Shown here: one piece after another, positions 7,141-17,004 of the stretch
How the letters are laid out: the number at the start of each line of letters is the position of its first letter
Numbering within the stretch: the first letter of the stretch is position 1
Assembly (NCBI GenBank): GCA_030587365.1
Contig: JAUQZE010000030.1
Span: forward strand, 39,255 to 103,254
From: Candidatus Freyarchaeota archaeon
GTDB taxonomy: Archaea > Asgardarchaeota > Jordiarchaeia > Jordiarchaeales > Jordiarchaeaceae
Length of the DNA: 64,000 nt
Direction of reading: 5' to 3'
Made by a program: the position numbers and the translations under genes
Notes under the pieces: generated by a model
The model's database searches: none
The model's input: only the letters and a program-made list of their open reading frames with translations
What the model was told of the DNA's origin: nothing

Positions 7141-8103
7141 GTGTTAATCAATGTACATGGCCATTTACTTCCTAGAAATGTATGGTCTGATAAGCACTGG
7201 GATTTACTGGCTAGTCAGGTCGCTTCTAGTCTTAACTTGCCCAAAGAGACTGTATTCGAACAGATGCTGCCCCAAATATGGAATATCGACGCCGAAAGAT
7301 TAGTTGAGGTTATGGATAGTGCGGGCATCGACAAGGCGATGATTATGGGAGTTGACTTCGGGATGTCTTGGGTCGGAGAAGCACCATGGTCGGTGGAAGA
7401 GATGAACCATTATATTGCAAAACAGGTAGAGGAATACCCTGACAAACTGGCTGGCATCTGTGGAGTGGATCCCAGAAGAGGAGAGCGAGCAATTAAAATA
7501 TTGGAGAAGGCAGTGGAAGAGTGGGGAATGGTGGCAGTAAAGATATGGCCTGTGACCGGATTTTATCCCGATGACCGCGAGTTCTGGCCGTTTTACGAAA
7601 AGTGCGTGGAACTCGGTGTGCCTGTTCACTCACACACCGCGTCGGTTATCTTTCCCGGGCAGGAATCTAAATGGGCGGATCCCATCTATCTCGACGGTGT
7701 CGCGTCACACTTCCCGGATCTGAAAATAGTTATGGTTCACTTCGGTGCGCCTAACTGGACCTATAAATGTGTGGGCATAATGAGTGGGAGACCCAATGTC
7801 TATGTAGAAATCTCAGGACATCAGACGTTTGCAGCTGCTATGCCCCAGCGGTGGTTGAGCGATTTGAGATATTATCTCAATATACCCTCTGTTAGTGCAG
7901 GACGCTCTATTGGGGATCGGATAATGTTTGGTACCGATTGGCCTCTTGGAGTGCAATTGGCCTTGATTGGCTTATCTGAAGAAGTATGGGTTGACTGGGT
8001 GAAAAAGATTCCCGAAAAAGGCAAGGAGTATGGCTTAAAATTCACGCAAGAAGAGGTCAAAAAGATTCTAAGCGATAACGCTAAGAAAATACATAAACTA
8101 TGA
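7141..8103 (+). CDS. Amidohydrolase (ACMSD-like, amidohydrolase 2 family)
   Basis: A 320-residue metal-dependent TIM-barrel enzyme. The first strand carries INVHGHLLP (metal-binding H-x-H). Later metal or catalytic residues lie in PVHSHTAS, VMVHFGAPNW and the closing MFGTDWPLG aspartate. Family members hydrolyse or decarboxylate small acids and aromatic-derived compounds such as aminocarboxymuconate semialdehyde. The GTG start has AAGGAGG 7 bases upstream. With the PhlG-like hydrolase and acyl-CoA enzymes just before it, a role in ring or ring-fission product breakdown is plausible but not proven. Confidence 0.8.
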   Translation: MLINVHGHLLPRNVWSDKHWDLLASQVASSLNLPKETVFEQMLPQIWNIDAERLVEVMDSAGIDKAMIMGVDFGMSWVGEAPWSVEEMNHYIAKQVEEYPDKLAGICGVDPRRGERAIKILEKAVEEWGMVAVKIWPVTGFYPDDREFWPFYEKCVELGVPVHSHTASVIFPGQESKWADPIYLDGVASHFPDLKIVMVHFGAPNWTYKCVGIMSGRPNVYVEISGHQTFAAAMPQRWLSDLRYYLNIPSVSAGRSIGDRIMFGTDWPLGVQLALIGLSEEVWVDWVKKIPEKGKEYGLKFTQEEVKKILSDNAKKIHKL

Positions 8104-8251
8104 AACAAAAGCTGGTTTATGTATTTTCAATTTTTGCCGAAATTGTACGTAATCAGTAGGTTTAGTGTGAGGGAAAGGACTGGATTAAGGATTAAAATTC
8201 TAGAGATTCTGAGAGCTATGCAGGAAGCTACCTTTTTTGACGAGTGGTAGT

Positions 8252-9013
8252 TCAAATCATGGAGTAGCCGCCACTGACACTGATAGTTTGACCTGTTATC
8301 CAACTTGAAACGTCTGATACTAGAAATGCCACTAGTTTTGCTGTGTCCTCTGGTTCTCCCAGTCTGCGAATTGCGTAAACCTTCAATATTTTTTTAACCA
8401 ATTCTTCAGCAGAAATCAAAGGTCCAATCAACGGTGTTTTTGTTGTTCCTGGGCAAACCACGTTCACATTTATCATATAACGTCCCAATTCTTTTGCTAA
8501 TGCCTTTGAAAAACCGATGATAAATGCTTTAGCCCCTGAGTACACTGGAAAGTATTGTTCTCCAACTCTACCCGCATCTGAGGATATGCTAACTATTTTT
8601 CCGTATTTTCTCTCAATCATGTTTGGAATTACTGCCTTACAACAGTTGAGGACACCATAAATATTCACATTTATGTCTGGATCCCAGCTTTTTCTGTCCA
8701 TGTCGTTAAACATTCCATAGGCACCTACTCCGGCATTATTAACCAAAATATCAATCTGCCCAAATTCCTTCAGCGTGTTATCCACCATGCTGTTAACCTC
8801 TTCCCAACTAGCAACATCTGCCTTAGCCTCTAGAACTTTAACTCCGTGAGATCGTACTTCCTCAGCAACTCTCTTAATCTTCCCTTCGTCAATATCATTA
8901 ATCACAACATCGACACCTTCTTCTGCAAGAGTTAAGGCAATCTGTTTTCCGATTCCACTGCCCGAACCAGTAACAATTCCCACTTTTCCTTTCAAACTCA
9001 AATCCAAAATCAT
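8252..9013 (-). CDS. Short-chain dehydrogenase/reductase (SDR)
   Basis: A 253-residue classical SDR. It has the cofactor-binding glycine motif VTGSGSGIGKQIA near residue 15, the structural NNAG, and the catalytic Ser (VSISSDAG) and Tyr-x3-Lys (YSGAK). The C-terminal ITGQTISVSGGYSMI is typical of FabG-like members. It would interconvert a hydroxyl and a keto group with NAD(P)H; the substrate is unknown. A GTG one codon before the ATG is also possible. It stands alone on the minus strand. Confidence 0.85.
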   Translation of the reverse strand: MILDLSLKGKVGIVTGSGSGIGKQIALTLAEEGVDVVINDIDEGKIKRVAEEVRSHGVKVLEAKADVASWEEVNSMVDNTLKEFGQIDILVNNAGVGAYGMFNDMDRKSWDPDINVNIYGVLNCCKAVIPNMIERKYGKIVSISSDAGRVGEQYFPVYSGAKAFIIGFSKALAKELGRYMINVNVVCPGTTKTPLIGPLISAEELVKKILKVYAIRRLGEPEDTAKLVAFLVSDVSSWITGQTISVSGGYSMI

Positions 9014-9189
9014 CACATCAAATCTCTTTGTGTAAACTCAAATTATCACTAAAAATGCTTAAAATATATTAAGTTAATGCCCACAATCCCATCCACATTT
9101 GAGTCCATACCAATCTTTAATAAACCTACAGTTATTTTAAAAAAGGTAAAAATTAATAATTTTTAAAAATGCAGGAAATAAGATTTAAC

Positions 9190-9744
9190 TCATTTTCGCT
9201 TGGAAAATTGTGGATTGTACTCCAAAATCTTCTCTACTGCCCATCTTGTGAGGTCTCCGGTTACCTTGTGGCATTCAAAATTCTCTTTTGTTTCCTGCCA
9301 CATTTTCATGAATTCCAGTCCCGCTTTCGGGTTGGTGAATCTATATGATTTTCCCCAGTGGTGGAACTGAACCTCCTGGCACTGTATGTGTCCATACTTC
9401 TCCTGCATCCTTTTGCCGACCTCAGCCACCACGCCGCACACGTTGAGCATCTTTACGTAGTCTTTCTCAATGTCCTCCTTTGTGAAGCCGAAGCTGTAGC
9501 TTATCGCTGCGGCGGCACCAGCCATAGCTCCGCAGGTTCCGATAGCCATGTTGCCTGTTCCACCGGTTAAGCCTATGGTGGCTTTCCAGACATCGTTAAC
9601 TGTGGGGTTGTCTTCGTATCCTAGGGTGTCCATAACGGCGGCGAAAACGGTGGGGGCGCAGGCACGCCACCTGAGCAGATAATCGTATCCACGCTTGTAG
9701 GCTTCGTCAAGAATTTTTTTATCTATTCCTGGGTTTTTAGTCAA
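9190..9744 (-). CDS. C_GCAxxG_C_C family redox-type protein
   Basis: A 184-residue protein with a TTG start and GAGGAGG about 8 bases upstream. It shows the family pattern: an early WRACAPTVFAAVMDTLG, the central GTGNMAIGTCGAMAGAAAAI and a later MLNVCGVVAEVG, with a further Cys in GHIQCQEVQFHHWG. The family is named for these spaced cysteines, thought to be redox-active or metal-binding; members often neighbour anaerobic dehydrogenases. Precise function is unknown. The spacer to the SDR gene contains no other gene. Confidence 0.75.
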   Translation of the reverse strand: MTKNPGIDKKILDEAYKRGYDYLLRWRACAPTVFAAVMDTLGYEDNPTVNDVWKATIGLTGGTGNMAIGTCGAMAGAAAAISYSFGFTKEDIEKDYVKMLNVCGVVAEVGKRMQEKYGHIQCQEVQFHHWGKSYRFTNPKAGLEFMKMWQETKENFECHKVTGDLTRWAVEKILEYNPQFSKRK

Positions 9745-10083
9745 AAATTAATCCTCCTCTTCTCTTTGTATAGTCTCTAAATTCATAATGATTTTTAATA
9801 ATAAAGCTTCCGTTAGCCTTTGTAACCGGGTTTCTATTCAACTTGGCATCATCAACTAAAAAACTACAGAATAACAATACTTTCAACACCGGCGGGTAAT
9901 TTTTGGAATTCATAAGTCCTGACTGGTGTATCTAAATTATTGTCTTCAAAAAACCAGAAATGGGGGTTTCATTTTTTTGCAAAACATTTTTTATACTAAA
10001 TTGGTATTAACTTATGATGACCAACAAGTATTTTTGCAAGTACTTGGGTTAATTTTGAATATGTGTTTTGAAGGTGTTTATAG
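9745..10083. other. Divergent intergenic region
   Basis: Spacer between the minus-strand TTG gene and the plus-strand KaiC/V4R gene. It holds a TATA-like TTTTTTATACTAAA near 9983-9996 and a leader (about 10040-10083) that resembles the leader of the second KaiC/V4R copy at 11545-11595. Open frames here overlap the downstream start and are judged spurious. Confidence 0.4.
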
Positions 10084-11331
10084 ATGGGGCTTCTTGGCTC
10101 TGGTATTTCTGATTTGGATCTCCTTCTTGGCGGCGGATTTATAAGAGATTCTCCTGTTCTACTGCTGACCGAGACTGGCACTATGGGTGAGCTTCTCCCT
10201 CTGCAGATTCTTAATCACAGGATTCAGGAGGGGGATTATGGATTCATATTAGATTTGGATTTTCCTCCGGTAAGGATTCGAGATTGGTTTAAATCTTTTA
10301 ACTGGAATTTGGAAAGTTTTGAAGAGGAAGGTCGTCTTTTTATTGTGGATGGATTTACTAATCTTTACAGCCAGTTACCCACAGAGGAAAAATATGTTAT
10401 AGAGAATCCTAGAGACATTGTACATCTCGACTCCTACCTTTATGATTTGACGTCCCTCATTGAAAAGTACAAAAATAAATTGTTTGGCGTTCTCTTTCTG
10501 AGTAATGCGTTTTTAACAAAGGGGCAACAGCTTGACAAGATAATTAACCTGATCTACAAAACCCGGATAACCCTGAGCCAGTTTGGTGCCTCGGTGTTCG
10601 TTTTTGATAGGGGGATGATGGATGAGAAAACTCTGAGCACGCTTGAACACGCTTTCGACTACGTGATTGAACTAAAGGTCGCAGAGCAGGAGAAAAGGTT
10701 TCAGAAGTACCTGAGAATCATCAAGTCCCCTTTAATAAGCTATGTAAACGATATAGTTCCCTACGAAGTTACCCCGAGCGGAATCAGCCTGAGAACAGAC
10801 ATTATTAGAGAATTCGAGAGCATGAAACTAAACGTTAAGATGCCGGAGAACGGTGTCATTGACTTTCTAGGTGTTAGAATGACATTTTTCCCCGCCGCAG
10901 CACTTCCATTGCTTACCAAATTTCTATTCGAAGGGCGTGACCATGAAGCAGGCTACGTCCTAACCCGCTTACTAGGAGAAAAAACAGTACGTCTAATTTT
11001 TAATAATTTATCAGAAAAATTCAAACTTAACAATTTAGAAGAGGCAGTCACATTTTACGCCAGACTCGCAACACTTGTAGGACTTGGAGAAATAACTGTT
11101 CAGGAATATGACTTGCAAAAAGGTGTCATACGATTACGAACCTTAAACTCACCTATATGTACACAGTTCAAAAATTCGGGTAAAAATATGGGAGCCTTCC
11201 TAGAAGGAGTAATAGGAGGGGCCGCGGAAGTCTACCTAGGACCTGAGAGCAAATGTAAAGAAGTTAAGTGCATCTCAAAGGGCGACGAATACTGCGAATA
11301 CCTCGTCACTTTTCCTTCAGAGAAAAAATAA
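10084..11331 (+). CDS. Degenerate KaiC/RecA-like domain fused to V4R, copy 1
   Basis: 415 residues. Residues 1-230 follow the KaiC layout: SGISDLDLLLGGGF, then LLLTETGTMGELLPLQI where the Walker A loop should be, and a Walker B-like RLFIVDGFTN. The P-loop Lys and Ser/Thr are replaced (TETGTMGE), so ATP hydrolysis is unlikely. Residues 280-415 form a V4R domain ending SPICTQFKNSGKNMGAF, then CKEVKCISKGDEYCEYLVTF. This looks like a sensor that couples ligand binding by V4R to a pseudo-ATPase platform (inference). GAAGGTG precedes the ATG. The next gene is a close paralog. Confidence 0.7.
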   Translation: MGLLGSGISDLDLLLGGGFIRDSPVLLLTETGTMGELLPLQILNHRIQEGDYGFILDLDFPPVRIRDWFKSFNWNLESFEEEGRLFIVDGFTNLYSQLPTEEKYVIENPRDIVHLDSYLYDLTSLIEKYKNKLFGVLFLSNAFLTKGQQLDKIINLIYKTRITLSQFGASVFVFDRGMMDEKTLSTLEHAFDYVIELKVAEQEKRFQKYLRIIKSPLISYVNDIVPYEVTPSGISLRTDIIREFESMKLNVKMPENGVIDFLGVRMTFFPAAALPLLTKFLFEGRDHEAGYVLTRLLGEKTVRLIFNNLSEKFKLNNLEEAVTFYARLATLVGLGEITVQEYDLQKGVIRLRTLNSPICTQFKNSGKNMGAFLEGVIGGAAEVYLGPESKCKEVKCISKGDEYCEYLVTFPSEKK

Positions 11332-11595
11332 AACAGAAAATCAAACCGAAAAAAATCACATTCAGGTATGTCGCCTAAATATGGGCAAAAAAATAATAAT
11401 ATATTAGTCCTCTGTTTAGTTTCTAATTATTTTTGTTTTTAAGAAATCTAAATTTTAAGAGACTCTTATAAAAACTTAATTTCGAATTAGTTTGCCAAAC
11501 ATTTATTACAACGGCTCTATCTAGATTTACAGTAGATAAGTAATGCAAGTAAGTGGGATTATTTTGAATCCATGCGTGTTCGAAGGTGCTTATTT

Positions 11596-12846
11596 ATGGA
11601 GCTTATCGTTTCTGGTATGCGTGATTTGGATCTTCTTCTTGGCGGCGGATTTATAAGAGATTCTCCTGTTCTACTGCTGACCGAGACTGGCACTATGGGT
11701 GAGCTTCTCCCTCTGCAGATTCTTAATCACAGGGTTCAAAACGGAGACTACGGACTTATATTTGACTTGGATTTTCCTCCGGTAAGGATTCGAGAGTGGT
11801 CCAAATCCTTCAACTGGAATTTGCAAAGCTTTGAGAATGAGGAACGCCTTTTCATCGTGGACGGATTCACAAATCTATACGGGCAGTTGCCCACGGAGGA
11901 AAAACACGTGGTAGAGAATCCCCGTGACATTGTATATCTTGACTCCTACCTTTACGATTTAATGTCCCTCATCGAGGAGCATAAAAACAAGCTGTTTGGC
12001 GTTCTCTTCCTGAGTAATGCGTTTTTGACAAAGGGGCAACAGCTTGACAAGATAATTAACCTGATCTACAAAACCCGGATAACCCTGAGCCAGTACGGGC
12101 TCTCTGTCTTTGTTTTTAATAGGGGGATGATGGATGAGAAAACTCTGAGCACGCTTGAACACGCTTTCGACTACGTGATAGAACTAAAAGTTACAGAGCA
12201 GGAGAAAAGGTTTCAGAAGTACCTGAGGGTAACCAAGTCCCCGTTAATAAACTATGTAAGCGATCCTGTTCCCTACGAAGTTGTCCCGAGCGGAATCAGT
12301 TTAAGAACAGAGATTATCAGGGAATTTGAGGGTTGGAAACACAACGCTAAGATGATGCAGAATGGTGTAATTGACTTTCTGGGTCTTAGAATGTTTTTTA
12401 TCCCTGCCGAAGTGTCTCCACTGCTTTTCAAAATGCTGATTGAAAAGTATGACTATGAAGCAGGCTGCAACCTAATCCAGTCACTAGGTGAAAAATTAGC
12501 AAATATACTTTTTAAGAACTTCGCAAACTTGTTCAAATTTAATAATTTCAAAGATGCCTCCACAATTTACACCAGAATAGCAACACTTATGGGACTTGGA
12601 CAATTTTCCATCCAGCAATACAACCCTGAAAATGGAGTCATACGAATCCGAATCGAAAACTCACCTGTATGTACCCGGTTCAAAAATTTAGGCAAAGAGA
12701 TGGGAGCCTTCATGGGAGGCATAATACAATCAATGGTGGGAATTTACTTTGGACCTAAGATCAACTGTAAAGAGGTCAAGTGCATTGCAAAGGGTGATGA
12801 ATACTGTGAATACCTAGTAACCTTCCCGCCAGAGGAAAAAGAGTAA
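11596..12846 (+). CDS. Degenerate KaiC/RecA-like domain fused to V4R, copy 2
   Basis: A 416-residue tandem paralog of the preceding gene, with the same architecture and the same altered P-loop (TETGTMGEL). The start at 11596 is chosen because GAAGGTG stands at the same distance as in copy 1; an in-frame ATG at 11572 would add 8 residues absent from copy 1. Long nucleotide stretches are nearly identical between copies (about 11637-11735 versus 10122-10220, and about 11999-12092 versus 10487-10580) while others have drifted, as expected of gene conversion. The V4R end keeps SPVCTRFKNLGKEMGAF and CKEVKCIAKGDEYCEY. Confidence 0.7.
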   Translation: MELIVSGMRDLDLLLGGGFIRDSPVLLLTETGTMGELLPLQILNHRVQNGDYGLIFDLDFPPVRIREWSKSFNWNLQSFENEERLFIVDGFTNLYGQLPTEEKHVVENPRDIVYLDSYLYDLMSLIEEHKNKLFGVLFLSNAFLTKGQQLDKIINLIYKTRITLSQYGLSVFVFNRGMMDEKTLSTLEHAFDYVIELKVTEQEKRFQKYLRVTKSPLINYVSDPVPYEVVPSGISLRTEIIREFEGWKHNAKMMQNGVIDFLGLRMFFIPAEVSPLLFKMLIEKYDYEAGCNLIQSLGEKLANILFKNFANLFKFNNFKDASTIYTRIATLMGLGQFSIQQYNPENGVIRIRIENSPVCTRFKNLGKEMGAFMGGIIQSMVGIYFGPKINCKEVKCIAKGDEYCEYLVTFPPEEKE

Positions 12847-13135
12847 AGCGAACAGAAAATTCTTTGTCAGAAACACCTCTAAATTTTAACAAACAATGAC
12901 CGACATCTCTTCTTTCAGACCCACCTTAAAAGGTATCATACGCATCTCAGCGTACATTTATCGTAAAGATTAGTTACAATAAAAAATAATTCTATGTACT
13001 ACCTCACTGCATCAATTCTTAAAAGAATTCTAGAGAATCAAAAATAAAAAACATTTTACAACTACTCTTGAAGCTAATCTCTTTTCTTCATACCATAAAT
13101 CGGAAAAGTCTCAAAAAAATAAAAAATGGAGATTA

Positions 13136-13957
13136 TTATTTTTTCTTTTCACCTGTTCCAGTTTTCCCTCTCACGGCAGCTTTTTGAGATTCTTTCCTAT
13201 GTAACAAATATTTATCCAGCAGTCCAAATATGCCTAATGCAAAGAACGCTGTTGCTACTAATGTAAATGACGCATGAATAACTCCTACGTGTACACCAGT
13301 TGAGCCGATCATGTCTAGTATAGTTATGCCTAAAGCAAATCCCAATGATTTTCCGCTTTTATTCCTCCACGCTAGGGCATAGAACAATATAGCCGCAGGA
13401 ACCGAAGTTATAACAAGATATATGAGCAGAACTATCTTGGCAGAATTGGGTATGATCACTGAGAGAGGATCCAAATAGGCACTAATAATAGGAGGAATGT
13501 CTCTAAAAGAGATTGGCATTACACTTCTTAAATATATGAATAACGGATTTCCTATAATCTGCTTGGTCAAACTGTATGAAATAAACTGTGTGTACTCTAC
13601 TATCACTGATGTGGAAGAATCCACTACCGAAGCGTGAATAATCCCTACCAGGGCAAGAGCTGGAGCAACAGCATAAAGCTCTCTAACTTTTAACATAGCC
13701 ATAGCGATGAGTAATAGTATACTGGAGTCAATCAAAGACAGATACATTATAATTTGAAGGCTACTCATTTCAAAAAAGCCCGACAAAGACATAACAACGA
13801 CGAAATGCGCAGCTGAATAATAGAGGAAAAACCCGATGAATAGTATAGTAAGTCTCTGTCTATTTTTAATGTAAAAGTAAACGAGATATACTGCAATAGA
13901 TAGTGAGAGAACAAAAACCACAAAGTATAGCATTGCATCAAGTTCCATAACTACCAC
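13136..13957 (-). CDS. Multi-span membrane protein, unknown
   Basis: A 273-residue protein with about seven hydrophobic segments spread over residues 8-245 and a lysine-rich, presumably cytoplasmic tail (KTGTGEKKK). No family recognised. It overlaps the preceding gene by 7 bases, so the two are likely translated together. Candidate roles include a sensor or transporter partner of that small soluble protein (inference). Confidence 0.6.
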   Translation of the reverse strand: MVVMELDAMLYFVVFVLSLSIAVYLVYFYIKNRQRLTILFIGFFLYYSAAHFVVVMSLSGFFEMSSLQIIMYLSLIDSSILLLIAMAMLKVRELYAVAPALALVGIIHASVVDSSTSVIVEYTQFISYSLTKQIIGNPLFIYLRSVMPISFRDIPPIISAYLDPLSVIIPNSAKIVLLIYLVITSVPAAILFYALAWRNKSGKSLGFALGITILDMIGSTGVHVGVIHASFTLVATAFFALGIFGLLDKYLLHRKESQKAAVRGKTGTGEKKK

Positions 13958-14361
13958 ATCCTCTTTTCCGATTTCGCAGCATCTTTAAATTTTGTTGTCT
14001 CTTTATCTTCTTGTATGAATTCTTCTAATTTGTAGAATTCTGATAGCGCGTTTATTCTTCCTCGTAGGTTAATCGCTGCAAGCCTAGCCACATGCAGACT
14101 TTCCATCTCCACTATAACACCCGTTTTTTCTGTGACCTTCATAAGAAAAGTATTGTTGTTATGTATACTGTCTCCCACATGCATTTCAGCTAAAGGGAAC
14201 TTTTTATAGTAGTTAAAAACCTCGGGGAGAATTTTTCCCTTCTGATTCCAGATTTTTTGGTTAATGTCAAAGATGACCACTGCTAACGGTTTCCAATTAC
14301 CAAGATTCAGCTCCACAAGTTCAATCATCTTACCCGTAATTGGGGTTTCAGGCGAAGCCAT
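13951..14361 (-). CDS. Small soluble protein, possibly roadblock/LC7-like
   Basis: A 136-residue protein. The alternation of strand-like WKPLAVVIFDINQKIWNQKG, helix, then NNNTFLMKVTEKTGVIVEME and a final helix resembles the roadblock/LC7 or profilin-like fold common in archaeal GTPase regulators. This is a fold guess, not a motif match. Its 3' end overlaps the membrane-protein gene, suggesting a two-protein unit at the membrane. No GTPase gene is nearby. Confidence 0.5.
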   Translation of the reverse strand: MASPETPITGKMIELVELNLGNWKPLAVVIFDINQKIWNQKGKILPEVFNYYKKFPLAEMHVGDSIHNNNTFLMKVTEKTGVIVEMESLHVARLAAINLRGRINALSEFYKLEEFIQEDKETTKFKDAAKSEKRMW

Positions 14362-14655
14362 AGCCGCTTTCCATCCATTATACTTGAATTGTCTTTATTT
14401 TGGGTTAGGCTGTTGGTCAATTATTGAAAGTACAAAGCTCACAACCGAACTACTATCGTTAGATAAATTTTGAACTATTAAGTTTATAAATTTTATTGAT
14501 AATTATCTTAGCAAAGTATTTCAACTCAATTTTTTAAACTTAAATAATTATAAAGTAAAATTAATTAATTTATCAATATTAATTATTCAATCATTACCCG
14601 CTAAACTTATATGCCATGTAACTCCTGTTTTGAGCTAATTAAAACAATAGAGGAA

Positions 14656-15525
14656 ATGCTCTTGGATTTTATAGACGCCCATACTCACATTGTTCCTGTC
14701 AAGTTTTTTAGCGAGGATTTACTCAAAGCAGTTGCAAGCTTAATGAGGGTCGACCCGGAATTCTATAGGGGTATCTCGAAAGATCCGAAGAATCTTATAA
14801 GATACATGGATGAACAATCCATAAAAGCGATTGCGATTATGTCCTATCCCGCACCTGACGTGATGGGGTTCGGAGACGAGCAAGTGGATGAGGTCGCCGA
14901 GTACGTGAAGAGTTACCGAGACAGACTGCTCCAATTTGGGTCGGTACACCCCCGCTTAAACAAAAATCCTTTGCCCAGAATGGAGGAAATGTACAGTAAA
15001 TACGAGATACGGGGATTGAAGCTGCACACTGTGCACCAGCTCGTTAAACCCAATGCTTATCGCCCCGAGGAGGGAAACCTGAAAAGCCTGGAACAGATAT
15101 ACCAGTTCGCAAGCGACCATGAACTTCCAATGCTCATCCACACGGGAACCAGCATGTTTCCCAAGGCGCGAAACAAGTACGGAGACCCCATCTTCCTGGA
15201 CGAGCTACCTCTCGACTTTCCCAAAATGAGAATAATCCTAAGCCACGGAGGCAGACCCATATGGATGGAAACCGCCTTCTACCTCCTCAGAAGACACCGA
15301 CAAATCATATTCGACATCTCAAGCATCCCCCCGCCCCGCTTACTCGACTATTTCCCACGATTTGAAATGGTAGCCGAAAGAGCCATATTCGGAAGCGACT
15401 GGCCGGGACCCGGAGTACAAACCATTCACGAGAACATACAGGAATTCTTGAAACTACCCTTATCAGAAGAAGTGAAAAGAAAAGTAGCCTATGAGAACGC
15501 AGCAAAACTATTCAATATAAAATAA
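14656..15525 (+). CDS. Amidohydrolase (amidohydrolase 2 family), second copy
   Basis: About 289 residues with DFIDAHTHIVP (H-x-H), GLKLHTVHQLVKPNAY, MLIHTGTSMF, IILSHGGRP and the closing IFGSDWPGPG aspartate, giving a complete set of TIM-barrel metal ligands. The start at 14656 is preferred over ATG 14611 because the latter lies inside a TATA-like AACTTATATG (14604-14613). The first Met also directly precedes the first strand. The substrate is unknown. It belongs to the same broad family as the enzyme at 7141 but is clearly diverged from it. Confidence 0.78.
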   Translation: MLLDFIDAHTHIVPVKFFSEDLLKAVASLMRVDPEFYRGISKDPKNLIRYMDEQSIKAIAIMSYPAPDVMGFGDEQVDEVAEYVKSYRDRLLQFGSVHPRLNKNPLPRMEEMYSKYEIRGLKLHTVHQLVKPNAYRPEEGNLKSLEQIYQFASDHELPMLIHTGTSMFPKARNKYGDPIFLDELPLDFPKMRIILSHGGRPIWMETAFYLLRRHRQIIFDISSIPPPRLLDYFPRFEMVAERAIFGSDWPGPGVQTIHENIQEFLKLPLSEEVKRKVAYENAAKLFNIK

Positions 15526-15630
15526 GCTTCTACTCATCATGATTTTCATATTTTCTTTGTAGTGTATGGCAACAAGATAACATCAAATGGGTATTATAAA
15601 TTGAATCGGTTTGGTTAATCGCGGCGGCTG

Positions 15631-16560
15631 CTAAAGGTTTATTGCTCCACAGCGTGGACACGTCCTATCTATTGTGAACACACGCGTTTTACAATAAGGA
15701 CAAATGGTCTCTCTAGGAACCAGTGACTTCCAAATTCCTTCCAGTCTTTGCTCCTGCTCAGGATTTACCTCGTCACTCCCAGAATAGAGCGATTCAACCT
15801 TTTCGGAGGACACAGAAGGATTCGCTGCTTCAATTTCCACGGGCAGTAAGGTTGACTCCTGCTGGGAGGCTGGGGCGGTTTCTGAAATTTCGGTTATTGT
15901 TGATGCCTCTGGGGTGGCCGCTTCTGCATTTATTATCAGTTCCGATTTTGCTAAGGGAATTACGATTTGTGCAGGTTCTATTTCCACTACCGGTTCTACA
16001 ACCGTTTCCGCAGCGGCTCCCGGCGTTGGTGTTTTCCGCCTCTGTGCGTTAATGATTTGCCATCTTAGAGAAAACATTTCTCTTACGGGTTTATCCGAAA
16101 TTAGTGTTCCGGCGTCTGGTGCCCTTAGATTTAAGGCTCTAGCTTTTTCGAGCGCTTTCTCCATTTCTTTTTTGGTGTTTTCAGGTAGACCCTTGAACTG
16201 TATTATGATTGTTCCCAGCTGACCATGCGGTTCAAACAGAATGTAATTTTTCGTCTCTTTAAAAGAGTATTTCACTATTTTATCCAAGGCGAGCTCCATA
16301 TAGAATGTGCGGTGCTTCTTCTTGGAAGTGGGAATAATGGGTACCATAATTCCAGTGTAAACCCGACCGGTGGTGAACTCGCTCATTAGGAAAGCTCGGG
16401 ATTCGGAGATGAGGAAAACAGCTGGAAAACCCTTCTGAAAACCTAAAGCCTTCCTCCTAGCATAGCTTTTACCAGTCCAAAAGTCAATAGGCTCACTCCA
16501 ATTCACAAAAACTCTAACCTCATATACTCCCAAAATTTTCTCTTCAGACTCCAAACCCAA
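15631..16560 (-). CDS. Unknown protein with C-terminal zinc ribbon
   Basis: 309 residues. Residues 1-150 form a mixed alpha/beta globular domain (KILGVYEVRVFVNWSEPIDF, AVFLISESRAFLM, KKKHRTFYMELALDKIVKYS) reminiscent of PH-like or GRAM-like archaeal domains. Residues ~175-275 are a low-complexity Glu/Ala/Ser/Thr/Pro linker. The end is a zinc ribbon with CPYCKTRVF and CPRCGAINL. The start is TTG next to GGTGGTGA; a second TTG two codons in is equally possible. It may act as an adaptor protein. No function assigned. Confidence 0.65.
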   Translation of the reverse strand: MGLESEEKILGVYEVRVFVNWSEPIDFWTGKSYARRKALGFQKGFPAVFLISESRAFLMSEFTTGRVYTGIMVPIIPTSKKKHRTFYMELALDKIVKYSFKETKNYILFEPHGQLGTIIIQFKGLPENTKKEMEKALEKARALNLRAPDAGTLISDKPVREMFSLRWQIINAQRRKTPTPGAAAETVVEPVVEIEPAQIVIPLAKSELIINAEAATPEASTITEISETAPASQQESTLLPVEIEAANPSVSSEKVESLYSGSDEVNPEQEQRLEGIWKSLVPRETICPYCKTRVFTIDRTCPRCGAINL

Positions 16561-17004
16561 TCACCACCGATTTAGTAAATTCTTCAACTAAAGAGTATAT
16601 TAATCTTTTTGAAAATATTTCAAATGAATTTCAAGATTTTACAAACCCTATGTTACGGGAAGGCTTATGAAGCTTTTGACGGCACCCAGTACAAACAAGA
16701 AAGCAAATCTCCCAGAAGTAAGGATAAGGAATTATCTCTAATTAACATCTGGCAATTACAGGCCAGAAGATAAATGCAGAATGTTTGGGTAGGGAATTTA
16801 AGAGGGAAAAGCAAACCTTCTAAAGTGACCGCATCGCCTCAACCAAACCCCTCCACTAACGAGGAACATGCTACCCAGCAATTCTTGATTCGTTTAAGGA
16901 TTTTTAGGCTTTACGGGGGTTTTACCATGTTTTTTCCGCGTTTTTCGAGGTTGGTGGGAGAGAGGCGAACACAATCGGGTTAATCTTCTTAAGGAGCTTA
17001 TAGT
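16561..17004. other. Intergenic region with only tiny ORFs
   Basis: Plus-strand frames at about 16624-16773 (MNFKILQTLCYGKAYEAFDG...) and 16774-16983 are short, overlap no ribosome site and match nothing known. They may be remnants. No promoter stands out. Confidence 0.35.

Noticed and set aside
8160..8250. Short plus-strand frame ending in ...LRAMQEATFFDEW-stop after the amidohydrolase
   Set aside because: Too short, no start or ribosome site, and it runs toward the convergent SDR gene; probably chance.
9926..10144. 72-codon plus-strand frame before the first KaiC/V4R gene
   Set aside because: It overlaps the well-supported start at 10084 in another frame, lacks a ribosome site and has no coding character.
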